From positions 1 through 64,000 of the forward strand of contig DBKT01000009.1 in the NCBI GenBank assembly GCA_002297365.1: a stretch of 64,000 nt of DNA, given 5' to 3'. Both the position numbers and the translations under genes were made by a program. Position 1 is the first letter of the stretch. The number at the start of each line of letters is the position of its first letter. The notes beneath the pieces are model-generated. The model was given only the letters and a program-made list of their open reading frames with translations. It did not search any database and was not told the origin of the DNA. Origin of the DNA: Caryophanales bacterium UBA743 (GTDB lineage: Bacteria; Bacillota_I; Bacilli_A; RFN20; CAG-826). This document shows positions 25,668 through 33,601 of the stretch, in pieces.

Positions 25668-28274
25668 ATGAAACCATTGACTGGCCAACAAATCAGGGAA
25701 ACCTGGATTCGTTTCTTTGAAAGCAAAGGACATCACCATCTTCCTGGCGTTAATCTGATTCCACAAGATGATAAGTCTCTTTTATGGGTCAACGCTGGAG
25801 TTACTGGCCTAAAGAAATATTTCGACGGTTCGGAAGTGCCACCCTCTCGCCGTATTGTGAACGTGCAGAAATCCATCCGCACCAACGACATCGAGAATGT
25901 TGGGCATACCGCCAGGCATCACACTTTTTTTGAGATGCTTGGGAATTTTTCCATTGGCGATTATTTCCGAAACGAAGTCATTCCATGGGCTTATGAGATT
26001 TTAACGAGCAAGACCGTGGGCTTTGGGATGGATCCAGAAAAACTATATGTTACCTACAACCCAATCGATAAAGCTTCTTATGAACTTTGGCAAAAAGTTG
26101 GCATTCCCGCCTCTCATTTGATTCCTTTGGAAAGCAACTATTGGCAAATCGGCGAAGGACCATGCGGTCCTAACACCGAAATTTTCTACGACCGCGGTGA
26201 GAGCTGGGATCCAAAACATTTAGGAATCAAGCTCCTTCAAGACGACATTGAAAATGACCGGTATATTGAAATTTGGGGCATTGTTTTCTCTCAATATAAT
26301 GCGGTTAATGGCGTTCCTAGAGAAAAATACAAAGAACTTCCTTCTAAGAATATTGATACAGGGGCTGGATTGGAAAGAATCGCCTGCATTCTTCAAGGAA
26401 CCCCAACTAATTTCGAAACGGATCTCTTCATGCCTATTATCGAGAAATGCGAAGAGCTTTCTGGCGTAAAGTACGATGACGAGCATAAAATGTCTTTCCG
26501 CGTTATCGCCGATCACATTCGTTGCCTAGTCTTCGCCCTTAGCGATGGAGCGACCTTCTCTAATCTTGGGCGCGGCTATGTTTTGCGTCGAATTATCCGT
26601 CGCGCTATGCGTTACGGGCAGAAAATAAATTTCCACGAGCCATTTATGTATAAATTGGTCCATGTTGTCGTGGAAAAATATAAAGACTTCTACCCTGAGC
26701 TCGTTTCTAAAGAAGAAGAAGTCACTAAGATGATTCGTAACGAGGAAGAGAAATTCATCAAGACTCTGGATAAAGGTGAAGCCATTTTGAAAGAAAAGCT
26801 CCAAAATTCCAAAGAACTCTCTGGGAAAGACATCTTCCTTTTATATGACACCTATGGTTTCCCTGCTGACCTAAGCAAAGAAATTGCGGCCGAAAAGGGC
26901 GTTTCGTGCGATATGGAGGGCTATGAAAAACTCATGGAAGAGCAAAGGGAAAGAGCGCGTAACGCTCGAGACCAGATTGATTCTTTCCATAAGCAGTCCA
27001 AAGACTTAATGGAATTCAAAGAGGAATCCACTTTCTTATACGACGCTTATGAAACAAAGACGAAAGTCCTTGCCGTTTTCGTTGATGGCATAAAGAAAGA
27101 ATCCATCGAAGAAGAAGGAGACGTTATCTTCGAAAAAACCCCTTTCTATGCTGAAATGGGCGGGCAAGTTTCCGATAAAGGCTCTTTCAAGGGAGAAAAC
27201 GTTTCCGGGCTCGTTAGCAACGTTACCACGGCAACAAATGGCCAGCATCTTCACCATGTACTTTTGCAGTACGGAACGCTAAAAGCCGGTGATGAGCTTA
27301 CCTTAACTCTAGACGTCCAAAGACGTCATCTTATCGAAAGAAATCACTCGGCAACTCACCTTTTGCATGCTGCTTTAAGCGACGTATTAAAGAAACACGT
27401 TAAGCAAATGGGTTCCTACGTCGATGAAAATTATCTTCGTTTTGATTACGAGACGGATCACAAGCTTTCCAACGAAGAGATCAAAGCCGTTGAAAAAGAA
27501 GTAAACGATAAAATCTCCGAAGGGATCCAAGAAAAAACCGAGATTCTTCCTATAGAAGAGGCTAAGAAACTTGGCGCCGAGATGGAATTCTCCGAAAAAT
27601 ACGGAAACATGGTTCGCGTTGTCGAATTTTCCGATTACAGCAAAGAATTCTGTGGTGGAACCCATGTCAAAAACACCTCTGAAATCGGGATTTTTGTCAT
27701 CGAAAGCGATGATGCCGTTTCTTCAGGCACAAGAAGAATTCAAGCACTAAGCAGTTTGGGGGCCTATCAATATCTCTCCAATCGCACAAACGCCCTTTCT
27801 TCCGCGGAAATGATTTTGGGTGTGAAAGATGCGGCGCTTTCAAATCGTTTGACTTCTTTGTTGGATGAAGAAAGCTCTTTGAAAAAAGAGCTTGCTCAAG
27901 CAAAAGAAAAACTTGCCGCTTTAGAGGCAAAATCGATTTCCTCCCAAGTCAAAGAAATTGGCGGCATCGCCTTCTTGTCTCTTTTAAAAGAAGGTGCCTC
28001 TCGTCAAGAGCTGCTCACTTTGGGCGACTCTTTAAAAGCGGGGAAACAAGATTACGTCTTTATTCTATTGGGCGGTAAAGAAGGAGCGAGGCCAATCAGC
28101 GTTTTTGCCGGCGGCGAAGCTTTGAAAAAAATAAAAGCGGGGGATATCGTCAAAACCCTAGCAAAACGCTTAGGGGGTTCTGGTGGCGGAAGAGCGGAAA
28201 TGGCTTCCGGGCAGCTTCAAAGCTCTAATCAGTTCATCGAAGTGACCAATGAAATTGCTTCTTCTCTAAAGTAA
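25668..28274 (+). CDS. alaS: alanyl-tRNA synthetase
   Basis: A class II synthetase of 868 aa. The aminoacylation core contains FFEMLGNFSIGDYF and the GAGLER motif. The editing domain has HSATHLLHAAL and CGGTHVKNTSEIG with the Zn-binding His/Cys residues. The C-terminal domain ends in GGSGGGRAEMASGQ. I set the start at the ATG at 25668 (MKPLTGQQIRETW), with AAAGGAG 6 nt upstream; a longer in-frame reading would begin inside the T-box antiterminator. Expression is governed by the alanine T-box in front. The YrzB gene follows at 10 nt. Confidence 0.97.
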   Translation: MKPLTGQQIRETWIRFFESKGHHHLPGVNLIPQDDKSLLWVNAGVTGLKKYFDGSEVPPSRRIVNVQKSIRTNDIENVGHTARHHTFFEMLGNFSIGDYFRNEVIPWAYEILTSKTVGFGMDPEKLYVTYNPIDKASYELWQKVGIPASHLIPLESNYWQIGEGPCGPNTEIFYDRGESWDPKHLGIKLLQDDIENDRYIEIWGIVFSQYNAVNGVPREKYKELPSKNIDTGAGLERIACILQGTPTNFETDLFMPIIEKCEELSGVKYDDEHKMSFRVIADHIRCLVFALSDGATFSNLGRGYVLRRIIRRAMRYGQKINFHEPFMYKLVHVVVEKYKDFYPELVSKEEEVTKMIRNEEEKFIKTLDKGEAILKEKLQNSKELSGKDIFLLYDTYGFPADLSKEIAAEKGVSCDMEGYEKLMEEQRERARNARDQIDSFHKQSKDLMEFKEESTFLYDAYETKTKVLAVFVDGIKKESIEEEGDVIFEKTPFYAEMGGQVSDKGSFKGENVSGLVSNVTTATNGQHLHHVLLQYGTLKAGDELTLTLDVQRRHLIERNHSATHLLHAALSDVLKKHVKQMGSYVDENYLRFDYETDHKLSNEEIKAVEKEVNDKISEGIQEKTEILPIEEAKKLGAEMEFSEKYGNMVRVVEFSDYSKEFCGGTHVKNTSEIGIFVIESDDAVSSGTRRIQALSSLGAYQYLSNRTNALSSAEMILGVKDAALSNRLTSLLDEESSLKKELAQAKEKLAALEAKSISSQVKEIGGIAFLSLLKEGASRQELLTLGDSLKAGKQDYVFILLGGKEGARPISVFAGGEALKKIKAGDIVKTLAKRLGGSGGGRAEMASGQLQSSNQFIEVTNEIASSLK

Positions 28275-28284
28275 GGAGAATGGA

Positions 28285-28548
28285 ATGCTAGAAATAAAAG
28301 ACAATACAATCGTGATCACAAAAGATGATGGCACCTCCGATGAATGGAAGATCTATTTCTTCTATCACATGGATGAAAGAAATAAAACTTATTATTTCAT
28401 ATACAAAGAAGAGGATCCCGATTCTCTAATCGTAATGGCTTCTAGAGATGGGAAAACTCTCGAGAATGTGAGCGATGAAGAATACAACGAAGCCAACGAA
28501 GTCCTCGAAGCTTACGAGAATGATCCAAAAATCGAGGCTGCCAAATAG
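28285..28548 (+). CDS. yrzB: DUF1292 (YrzB family) protein
   Basis: An 87-aa acidic protein with the family pattern DDGTSDEWKIYFFY ... YYFIYKEED ... NVSDEEYNEANEVLEAY. The family is restricted to Bacillota, lies near alaS/greA in B. subtilis, and has no defined function. AAGGAG lies 7 nt upstream. It is cotranscribed with alaS; the B. subtilis genes yrzL and yrrK found between them are absent here. Confidence 0.85.
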   Translation: MLEIKDNTIVITKDDGTSDEWKIYFFYHMDERNKTYYFIYKEEDPDSLIVMASRDGKTLENVSDEEYNEANEVLEAYENDPKIEAAK

Positions 28549-28554
28549 TTTCTT

Positions 28555-28583
28555 TTGGCAATGAAACGTTTATTTACTATAAT
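28555..28583 (+). promoter_or_regulatory. greA promoter
   Basis: TTGGCA (28555-28560), 17-nt spacer, TATAAT (28578-28583). TGCCAAA (28539-28545) and TTTGGCA (28554-28560) also form a stem over the -35. Confidence 0.75.
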
Positions 28584-28607
28584 TTATACGAATTTAAGGA
28601 GCAAAAT

Positions 28608-29093
28608 ATGAAAGATGATAAGAAAGTAATATATACCGCCAAAAAGATTGAAGAAATGAAGGCGGAATTGGAAGATTTAATCAACGTTCAGAAACCTGCT
28701 AACTTGGAAGCTCTCCAATTAGCTCGTTCTCAGGGTGATCTTTCAGAAAACGCCGATTATGATGCGGCTAAAAAGTTGCAAGGCGAAATCGAAACCCGTA
28801 TTGTGGAATTAACCAACAAATTGGAGCACGCCACCACAGCGGACAATTCTTCTTCCAAGACCATCGGCACAACCGATTTTGTCACTTTCAAGAATCTATC
28901 CAAAAACCAAGAAATCACCGTTCAAGTTGTCTCTAGCGATGAAAGCGATGTTCTTGCCTCTCCAGCAAAAATTTCCTCCTCTTCTCCGTTAGGGAAGGTA
29001 TTAATAGGAAAGGCCGCTTCTAGCAAGCCGGTTGTTGTGGAGGCTGCGACCCCATACGAAATCGAGATTCTTTCTTTCCATCACGCTGAATAA
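28608..29093 (+). CDS. greA: transcription elongation factor GreA
   Basis: GreA rescues backtracked RNA polymerase by stimulating transcript cleavage. The N-terminal coiled coil contains ARSQGDLSENADYDAAK, whose acidic tip residues (Asp/Glu) coordinate the polymerase Mg. The C-terminal FKBP-like domain follows (from about residue 85), ending in SPLGKVLIGK and VEAATPYEIEILS. The length of 161 aa is normal. AAGGAG precedes the ATG. It has its own promoter and terminator. Confidence 0.95.
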   Translation: MKDDKKVIYTAKKIEEMKAELEDLINVQKPANLEALQLARSQGDLSENADYDAAKKLQGEIETRIVELTNKLEHATTADNSSSKTIGTTDFVTFKNLSKNQEITVQVVSSDESDVLASPAKISSSSPLGKVLIGKAASSKPVVVEAATPYEIEILSFHHAE

Positions 29094-29109
29094 GCCGATA
29101 TAAAAAATT

Positions 29110-29132
29110 GAGCTCGAAAGAGCTCTTTTTTT
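29110..29132 (+). terminator. greA terminator
   Basis: GAGCTC, GAAA tetraloop, GAGCTC, then TTTTTTT. Confidence 0.9.
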
Positions 29133-29181
29133 GTCCCTTTTTCTCTAAACCCGTCTATTTATAGGTGAGGAGGATAAAAGG

Positions 29182-29727
29182 ATGTTCAAAACTATCATTA
29201 TCGTTATTATCATCACCGTGGTTACACTTGTTGCTTTAGCGGCCGTTGATCGCTTTGCTAATGATGTGACAGCCCCAAATACGTCACTAGCCTATTCAGA
29301 AAAAGACAGTGACTCATTGGAAGTGACTATTTCAGGAGAAATTAGTCATGAAGGGACTTATCTTTTGCCGTTGAATTCAACGCTTCGAGACCTGATTGAC
29401 GGAGCGGGAGGGATGACAAGCAACGCCGATCAAAAAGCCTTTAATCTTGACTTGGAGCTGAAAGATGGCTGGGATTGCTATATAGCTCCATTATTCGATA
29501 ACGGAAACACATGCAGCGTCGATCCTATCGAGAAAAAATGCATTAATACGGCTAGCGCGGAAGAACTTAAAAAACTGAGTTGCTTTTCTTCAACGGTTTC
29601 AAACAACATTGTTTCTTATCGAACGGAAAACGGTTCCTTTCAACGTTTAGAAGAAATAAGCAATGTTTCAGGAATTGGCCCTGCAACGTGGGAAAAATGC
29701 AAAAACTACATAACGCTCAGAGAATGA
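29182..29727 (+). CDS. comEA: competence protein ComEA
   Basis: ComEA is the membrane-anchored DNA receptor of natural transformation. An N-terminal membrane segment (about residues 3-24) precedes an SLBB domain (VTISGEISHEGTYLLPLNST, about 50-110). A C-terminal helix-hairpin-helix pair follows: CINTASAEELKKL and ISNVSGIGPATWEKCKNYI. The length of 181 aa is typical. GAGGAGG precedes the ATG. It overlaps comEC by ATGA. Presence with comEC and holA reproduces the Bacillus comE block. Confidence 0.92.
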   Translation: MFKTIIIVIIITVVTLVALAAVDRFANDVTAPNTSLAYSEKDSDSLEVTISGEISHEGTYLLPLNSTLRDLIDGAGGMTSNADQKAFNLDLELKDGWDCYIAPLFDNGNTCSVDPIEKKCINTASAEELKKLSCFSSTVSNNIVSYRTENGSFQRLEEISNVSGIGPATWEKCKNYITLRE

Positions 29728-31784
29728 GCAAAGAAACCTTCCTCGCCTTCGTGCTTATAGGCCTGGTTTTAGGATGGATCTCCGGCACTCTCCTTTTGAC
29801 AATCAACATCCTCTTTCCGGGCCTCGTTTTTGTAGTGCTTATATATATCGCCGGAAAAAGGGGTGGGAAATGTCTCATAACGTTTCTCATCCCTTTCGCT
29901 ATTTCTCTAGCGATTTCTGGAACCTTAAATCTTTTGCCCACCGAAGCGGGATTTAAAAATTTTCAAGGAATTATTGTAGAAACGAAGGCCAATTACTTCA
30001 TTGTGAGCAACGGAATCCGAAGATATTACATTTACGAAAAAGCAACAACAAGAGAAATAGGAGATATCATTTCAATCAAAGGGTATATATCTAAATTGAA
30101 CTTCGCTGAGTACGAATCGAAGTTTTCATTCACGGAATATTTAGAAAAAATAGGCGTTAAAGAAGAGGTGAAGGCTTCTTCGATCGTCTCGCTTTTCGAA
30201 AGACCCATAAGGCTAAGAAAAAAGGAACTTCTCTTTTTGAACAATTTCGATTCTTTAACAAAAGGGACGATTGACCTCTTGTTGTTTTCGAAAAAAGATT
30301 ATTCCAATGAAACCGTCGCTTTGGCAAATACTGTTGGCTGCTTAAGCATTCTAAGCGGAAGTGGGATTGTTTATGGCGGTTTTCTTCGCTTTTGCGATAA
30401 GATTTGCTCGTATCGTTTTAAGGAAAGACAAACAAGAGTAATCGTCTTTGTGTTGGCTGTTTTTACGATACCTTTGTTTCTTGGAAAAATTGGCGCTTAC
30501 CGCGTTTTATTGTTGAAAAGTTTCGACGTATATTATGTTCTGTCTAAAAAAGAAAGAGCGCCATACTTATCTCGTTTGAGTTTAGCTGGCCTCATTTTAT
30601 TTTTTGTGAATCCTTTTAATTCCCTAAACACCGGTTTCCTTCTTGGATTTGGCCTCGCGTTTTATAATTTTTTCAACTCATCTTGCTTCTTTTGCTTTAA
30701 AAATAAAGAAAGGAAGTTTTTGAAATTTATTGCTTTAGAGTATTTTCTTTTGCCTCTTTTTAATATCCGAGGTGAATTTAAACTTCTGGCCCCTTTATTC
30801 ACCTTCCTTTTCTTGCCTTTTGCTTATTGTTTTTCATTTTTGTCTCTTCTATCCTTTCTCTCCATTCCTTATGTAAGCTTATTGAAAAACTGTTCATCCT
30901 TTCTTAATAAACTTCTTATTTTCGTTGATAAGATAAATCTTTCAATTCCGTTGGGAGCATTCCCCAAATGGTCCGCTTTTCTTTTTTATTTTGCTATCTT
31001 TTTGTCTTTATATTTCTATGATTTGGGGCTGACTAGCATTTCCAAGGCCGGAGCTTTTGTTCAAGTTTTTTCCTTGCTTTTCCCGTCTTTGCCAATCATG
31101 GCTCCTTACACACAGCAAGTGAGTTTTATTAACGTAGGACAAGGGGATGCTATTTTGATTCGTGATGGACTTACAAACGTTCTTCTGGATTGCGGCGGAG
31201 TTCTGTCTTTTGATTTGGCTCAGGAAGTGGATATTCCTTTTTTGAGGAAAGAGAAAATATACAAAATCGACTGCCTGATTGCTTCTCATTCCGATTTCGA
31301 TCACATTGGGGCAAAAGACAGCTTCATGTCCAAATTCTCAGTAAAAAAAGTTGTGACTTCAAAAGAAGAATTCCCTTTGACTGTAGGCAATTTAAAATTT
31401 ATAAATTACAACATTTATTCAGGGAACAGCGACAACGAAAAAAGCTTGGTTCTCAGTCTGGATTTCATGGGAAAAACGTTTCTTTTTACCGGGGACGCCG
31501 ATAAGGATGTCGAAAAGAAAATCATTAAAGACAATCCAAATTTAAAAGCGAATGTTTTAAAAATAGGGCATCATGGTTCTAAGTCGTCATCTTGCAAAGA
31601 ATTTTTAGAGCAAATTTCCCCTGAAGTTTGCGTCATTTCCGTTGGGAAGAATAATAAATACGGTCATCCTGATAAAGAAGTAATCGAGCGCTTAAACGAA
31701 CTTGGTCTTAAATGCAGAAGAACGGATATAGAGGGGACGATTACTTACCGGAGTTATTTTCATCAGGCATTAGGTGATTTATGA
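29724..31784 (+). CDS. comEC: DNA internalisation protein ComEC/Rec2
   Basis: ComEC forms the membrane channel that takes up single-stranded DNA. Membrane segments begin at residue 8. A soluble OB-like insert (about 70-150), a large multi-spanning competence domain (about 150-450) and a C-terminal metallo-beta-lactamase domain follow: VGQGDAILIRDG, SHSDFDHIG, FTGDADKDV and KIGHHGSKSS. I set the start at the ATG at 29724, overlapping the comEA stop; the longer in-frame extension lies inside comEA. The length of 686 aa is slightly short for the family. Whether the organism is competent depends on genes outside the window. Confidence 0.93.
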   Translation: MSKETFLAFVLIGLVLGWISGTLLLTINILFPGLVFVVLIYIAGKRGGKCLITFLIPFAISLAISGTLNLLPTEAGFKNFQGIIVETKANYFIVSNGIRRYYIYEKATTREIGDIISIKGYISKLNFAEYESKFSFTEYLEKIGVKEEVKASSIVSLFERPIRLRKKELLFLNNFDSLTKGTIDLLLFSKKDYSNETVALANTVGCLSILSGSGIVYGGFLRFCDKICSYRFKERQTRVIVFVLAVFTIPLFLGKIGAYRVLLLKSFDVYYVLSKKERAPYLSRLSLAGLILFFVNPFNSLNTGFLLGFGLAFYNFFNSSCFFCFKNKERKFLKFIALEYFLLPLFNIRGEFKLLAPLFTFLFLPFAYCFSFLSLLSFLSIPYVSLLKNCSSFLNKLLIFVDKINLSIPLGAFPKWSAFLFYFAIFLSLYFYDLGLTSISKAGAFVQVFSLLFPSLPIMAPYTQQVSFINVGQGDAILIRDGLTNVLLDCGGVLSFDLAQEVDIPFLRKEKIYKIDCLIASHSDFDHIGAKDSFMSKFSVKKVVTSKEEFPLTVGNLKFINYNIYSGNSDNEKSLVLSLDFMGKTFLFTGDADKDVEKKIIKDNPNLKANVLKIGHHGSKSSSCKEFLEQISPEVCVISVGKNNKYGHPDKEVIERLNELGLKCRRTDIEGTITYRSYFHQALGDL

Positions 31785-31796
31785 AAAGAAAATATT

Positions 31797-31802
31797 TATA
31801 AT
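31797..31802 (+). promoter_or_regulatory. TATAAT directly before the holA ATG
   Basis: TATAAT ends one base before the ATG at 31804. A transcript from it would start inside the gene, near the in-frame GTG at 31810, suggesting a leaderless GTG-initiated form. It may equally be a chance match, since comEC read-through could also express holA. Confidence 0.3.
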
Positions 31803-31803
31803 A

Positions 31804-32790
31804 ATGACTGTGATTACAGTACTTTATTCATCTCAATCTAGAATGTTGAAAGGACCATTATCTCGCCTGATAAAAGAAGTCCTCCCCGAACACGACGACT
31901 TGAATTACGTCGATGTCGATATGTCTTTTGCTAAGCTTATCGATTTATCAAATGAGTGCCTAGCTTTGCCAATCGGTTACGACAAAAAGGCGATTGTCGC
32001 CGAGAACTTCTTTTATTTGGCGAAAACTCGTGAAAAAAAGAAGCTCATTAAAGGGGATGATGATGAACCCTTACTTGCTTTTTTTCGCAATCCTGATCCA
32101 TTAATACATCTTTTTATTCTCGTTTACTCTGATTCTTTAGATGAAAAATCAGTGTATTACAAAGCGTTGGCTGAAGGTGACGCCAAATTTTTGCCTGTTG
32201 CTTCCTTGGATTCAAACCAATGGCAGGCCTTCATCCCAAAATATTTCGAAAAGCACTCAGCGAGCATCGAAGAACTTGCTGTAAACGAGCTTTTAGAAAG
32301 AACTGGCGGAGATTATTCGTTATTCATTCAAGAAGCGAATAAACTTCTTGCGTATACAAACGGGGACCCGATACGGCTTGTCGATGTACAACAGCTCGTC
32401 CCCGCACCATTAGAAGATGATATTTTTTTGCTTTCTAACGCTTTGACGAAGGGAGATAAAAAAACAGCTCTTCATATTTGGAAAGATATGCAAGTAAGGG
32501 GCAGTGCCAGCAACGCCATTCCACTAATGAATATGCTTGCGAATCAATTTATATTCTTAGATCAGATACGTTATCTCTACAGGAGAGGGATGGAAGCATA
32601 TGACATTTCATCGAAACTCAAATGTTCTTTAGGGCGTGTTAAAGCTTGCTTGTATAATGTACGCAAAATGGCTTCACCATGCTTACATCGAGCGATTAAT
32701 CAACTTTATGTCTATCAATCCAGCGTTTTTCAAGGAAAAATGACTGATAAGTTGGCTTTTGAAATGTTTATTGCCAATTTTGAGATATGA
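31804..32790 (+). CDS. holA: DNA polymerase III subunit delta
   Basis: HolA opens the sliding clamp within the clamp loader. The primary sequence is divergent, but the pattern ELLERTGGDYSLFIQEANKLLAYTNGDPIRLVDVQQLVPAPLEDDIF... matches the AAA+ lid region (shown in part), followed by ANQFIFLDQIRYLY. The position after comEC and before rpsT is the classic Bacillota location. The start was set at the ATG at 31804 (328 aa; MTVITVLYSSQ). The in-frame upstream codons belong to the comEC end, and a GTG at 31810 is a further candidate. Coupled by ATGA to the next gene. Confidence 0.85.
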   Translation: MTVITVLYSSQSRMLKGPLSRLIKEVLPEHDDLNYVDVDMSFAKLIDLSNECLALPIGYDKKAIVAENFFYLAKTREKKKLIKGDDDEPLLAFFRNPDPLIHLFILVYSDSLDEKSVYYKALAEGDAKFLPVASLDSNQWQAFIPKYFEKHSASIEELAVNELLERTGGDYSLFIQEANKLLAYTNGDPIRLVDVQQLVPAPLEDDIFLLSNALTKGDKKTALHIWKDMQVRGSASNAIPLMNMLANQFIFLDQIRYLYRRGMEAYDISSKLKCSLGRVKACLYNVRKMASPCLHRAINQLYVYQSSVFQGKMTDKLAFEMFIANFEI

Positions 32791-33233
32791 AAATCGTCGT
32801 GATTTCGGATACGCATGGAGACTTCTACGAATTAAAAAGAGTCGTCATGATTGAAAATGGAGCAGATATGTTTCTTCATGCGGGAGACGTCGAATCTTTT
32901 GGCAATGAGGACATTTCTCCTTTTGCTGCTGTCAAAGGGAATTGCGATTATGGCTTTTCCAAATTTCCAAAAGAGTTTTGGGCCAAGACGCCATATGGGC
33001 TGCTTTATATGAGGCATTATCCTTATTTTGGGAGCGAGGAATTGGAGTCTTTCTATCAAAAAGGGGCCAGGATATTAATCCATGGCCATACACATATCAA
33101 AGAGAGCAAAACATATAAAAACATGTTTATTTTTTGTCCGGGATCCCTAACAAAGCCAAGAGATGGCAGTGCATCATATTTGGTTTTAGAGGTCCAAGAA
33201 AAAAGCGTAAAAGCGACATTTAAAACTTTATAA
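32787..33233 (+). CDS. MJ0936/YfcE-type metallophosphoesterase
   Basis: A 148-aa calcineurin-like phosphoesterase. The motifs SDTHGDF (D8, H10), FLHAGDVESFG, VKGNCD and IHGHTHIKES are complete, with CPGSLTKPRDGS after them. It is shorter than the copy at 10.2 kb and not closely similar to it; it resembles B. subtilis YsnB. It is coupled to holA by ATGA overlap. Substrate unknown. Confidence 0.85.
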   Translation: MKIVVISDTHGDFYELKRVVMIENGADMFLHAGDVESFGNEDISPFAAVKGNCDYGFSKFPKEFWAKTPYGLLYMRHYPYFGSEELESFYQKGARILIHGHTHIKESKTYKNMFIFCPGSLTKPRDGSASYLVLEVQEKSVKATFKTL

Positions 33234-33262
33234 AAGAAAAAAGGACCCTCGCGGGGCCCCTA
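33233..33262 (-). terminator. rpsT terminator
   Basis: On the minus strand GGGCCC and GGGTCC pair (one G-U) around CGCGA and are followed by TTTTTTCTTTT, about 20 nt after the rpsT stop. The T tract reaches the stop of the convergent phosphoesterase gene. Confidence 0.75.
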
Positions 33263-33278
33263 ATTTAGCTTAAATAAA

Positions 33279-33539
33279 CTATAAAGCGGCAAGCTCGCCT
33301 TGAAGATGAGCTTTTTTACGATTTGCGGAATTAGTTGAAATGATGCCATCTTGGGAAAGCTTATCGAGAAGAGAGATAGCCTTATTGACTTCGACAGCAG
33401 CAGCTTCCTTGTTTTTTGCGGCAATCGCGAGTTCGGCTTTTTTCACTTGTGTGCGAGTTTCGCTCTTACGCGCGGAATGGTGGGCGTTATTTCTTTCACC
33501 GACTTCGATACGCTTGATTTGAGATTTAATGTTTGCCAT
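33279..33539 (-). CDS. rpsT: 30S ribosomal protein S20
   Basis: A primary 16S rRNA-binding protein of the small subunit, 86 aa and helical, beginning MANIKSQIKRI and carrying NNAHHSARKSETRTQVKK and the C-terminal KAISLLDKLSQDGIISTNSANRKKAHL. AAAGGAAAAAG precedes the ATG on the minus strand. As in Bacillus it lies opposite to and convergent with comEC-holA. Confidence 0.97.
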   Translation of the reverse strand: MANIKSQIKRIEVGERNNAHHSARKSETRTQVKKAELAIAAKNKEAAAVEVNKAISLLDKLSQDGIISTNSANRKKAHLQGELAAL

Positions 33540-33572
33540 ATTACTTTTTCCTTTTTGTCTTATGCGTGTACG

Positions 33573-33601
33573 ATTGTACCTTTAATGAAGGGCCAAAACA
33601 A
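33573..33601 (-). promoter_or_regulatory. rpsT promoter
   Basis: On the minus strand TTGTTT (33596-33601), a 17-nt spacer and TACAAT (33573-33578) match a sigma-A promoter. It abuts the stop codon of the upstream adenylation-carrier gene. Confidence 0.6.

Noticed and set aside
29580..29723. In-frame extension of comEC into comEA
   Set aside because: It overlaps the comEA helix-hairpin-helix coding region. The ATG at 29724 overlaps the comEA stop and begins just before the first membrane segment.
10225..33233. Two YfcE-type phosphoesterases as a recent duplication
   Set aside because: They share only active-site motifs and differ in length (180 and 148 aa) and flanking sequence, so they are separate subfamilies.
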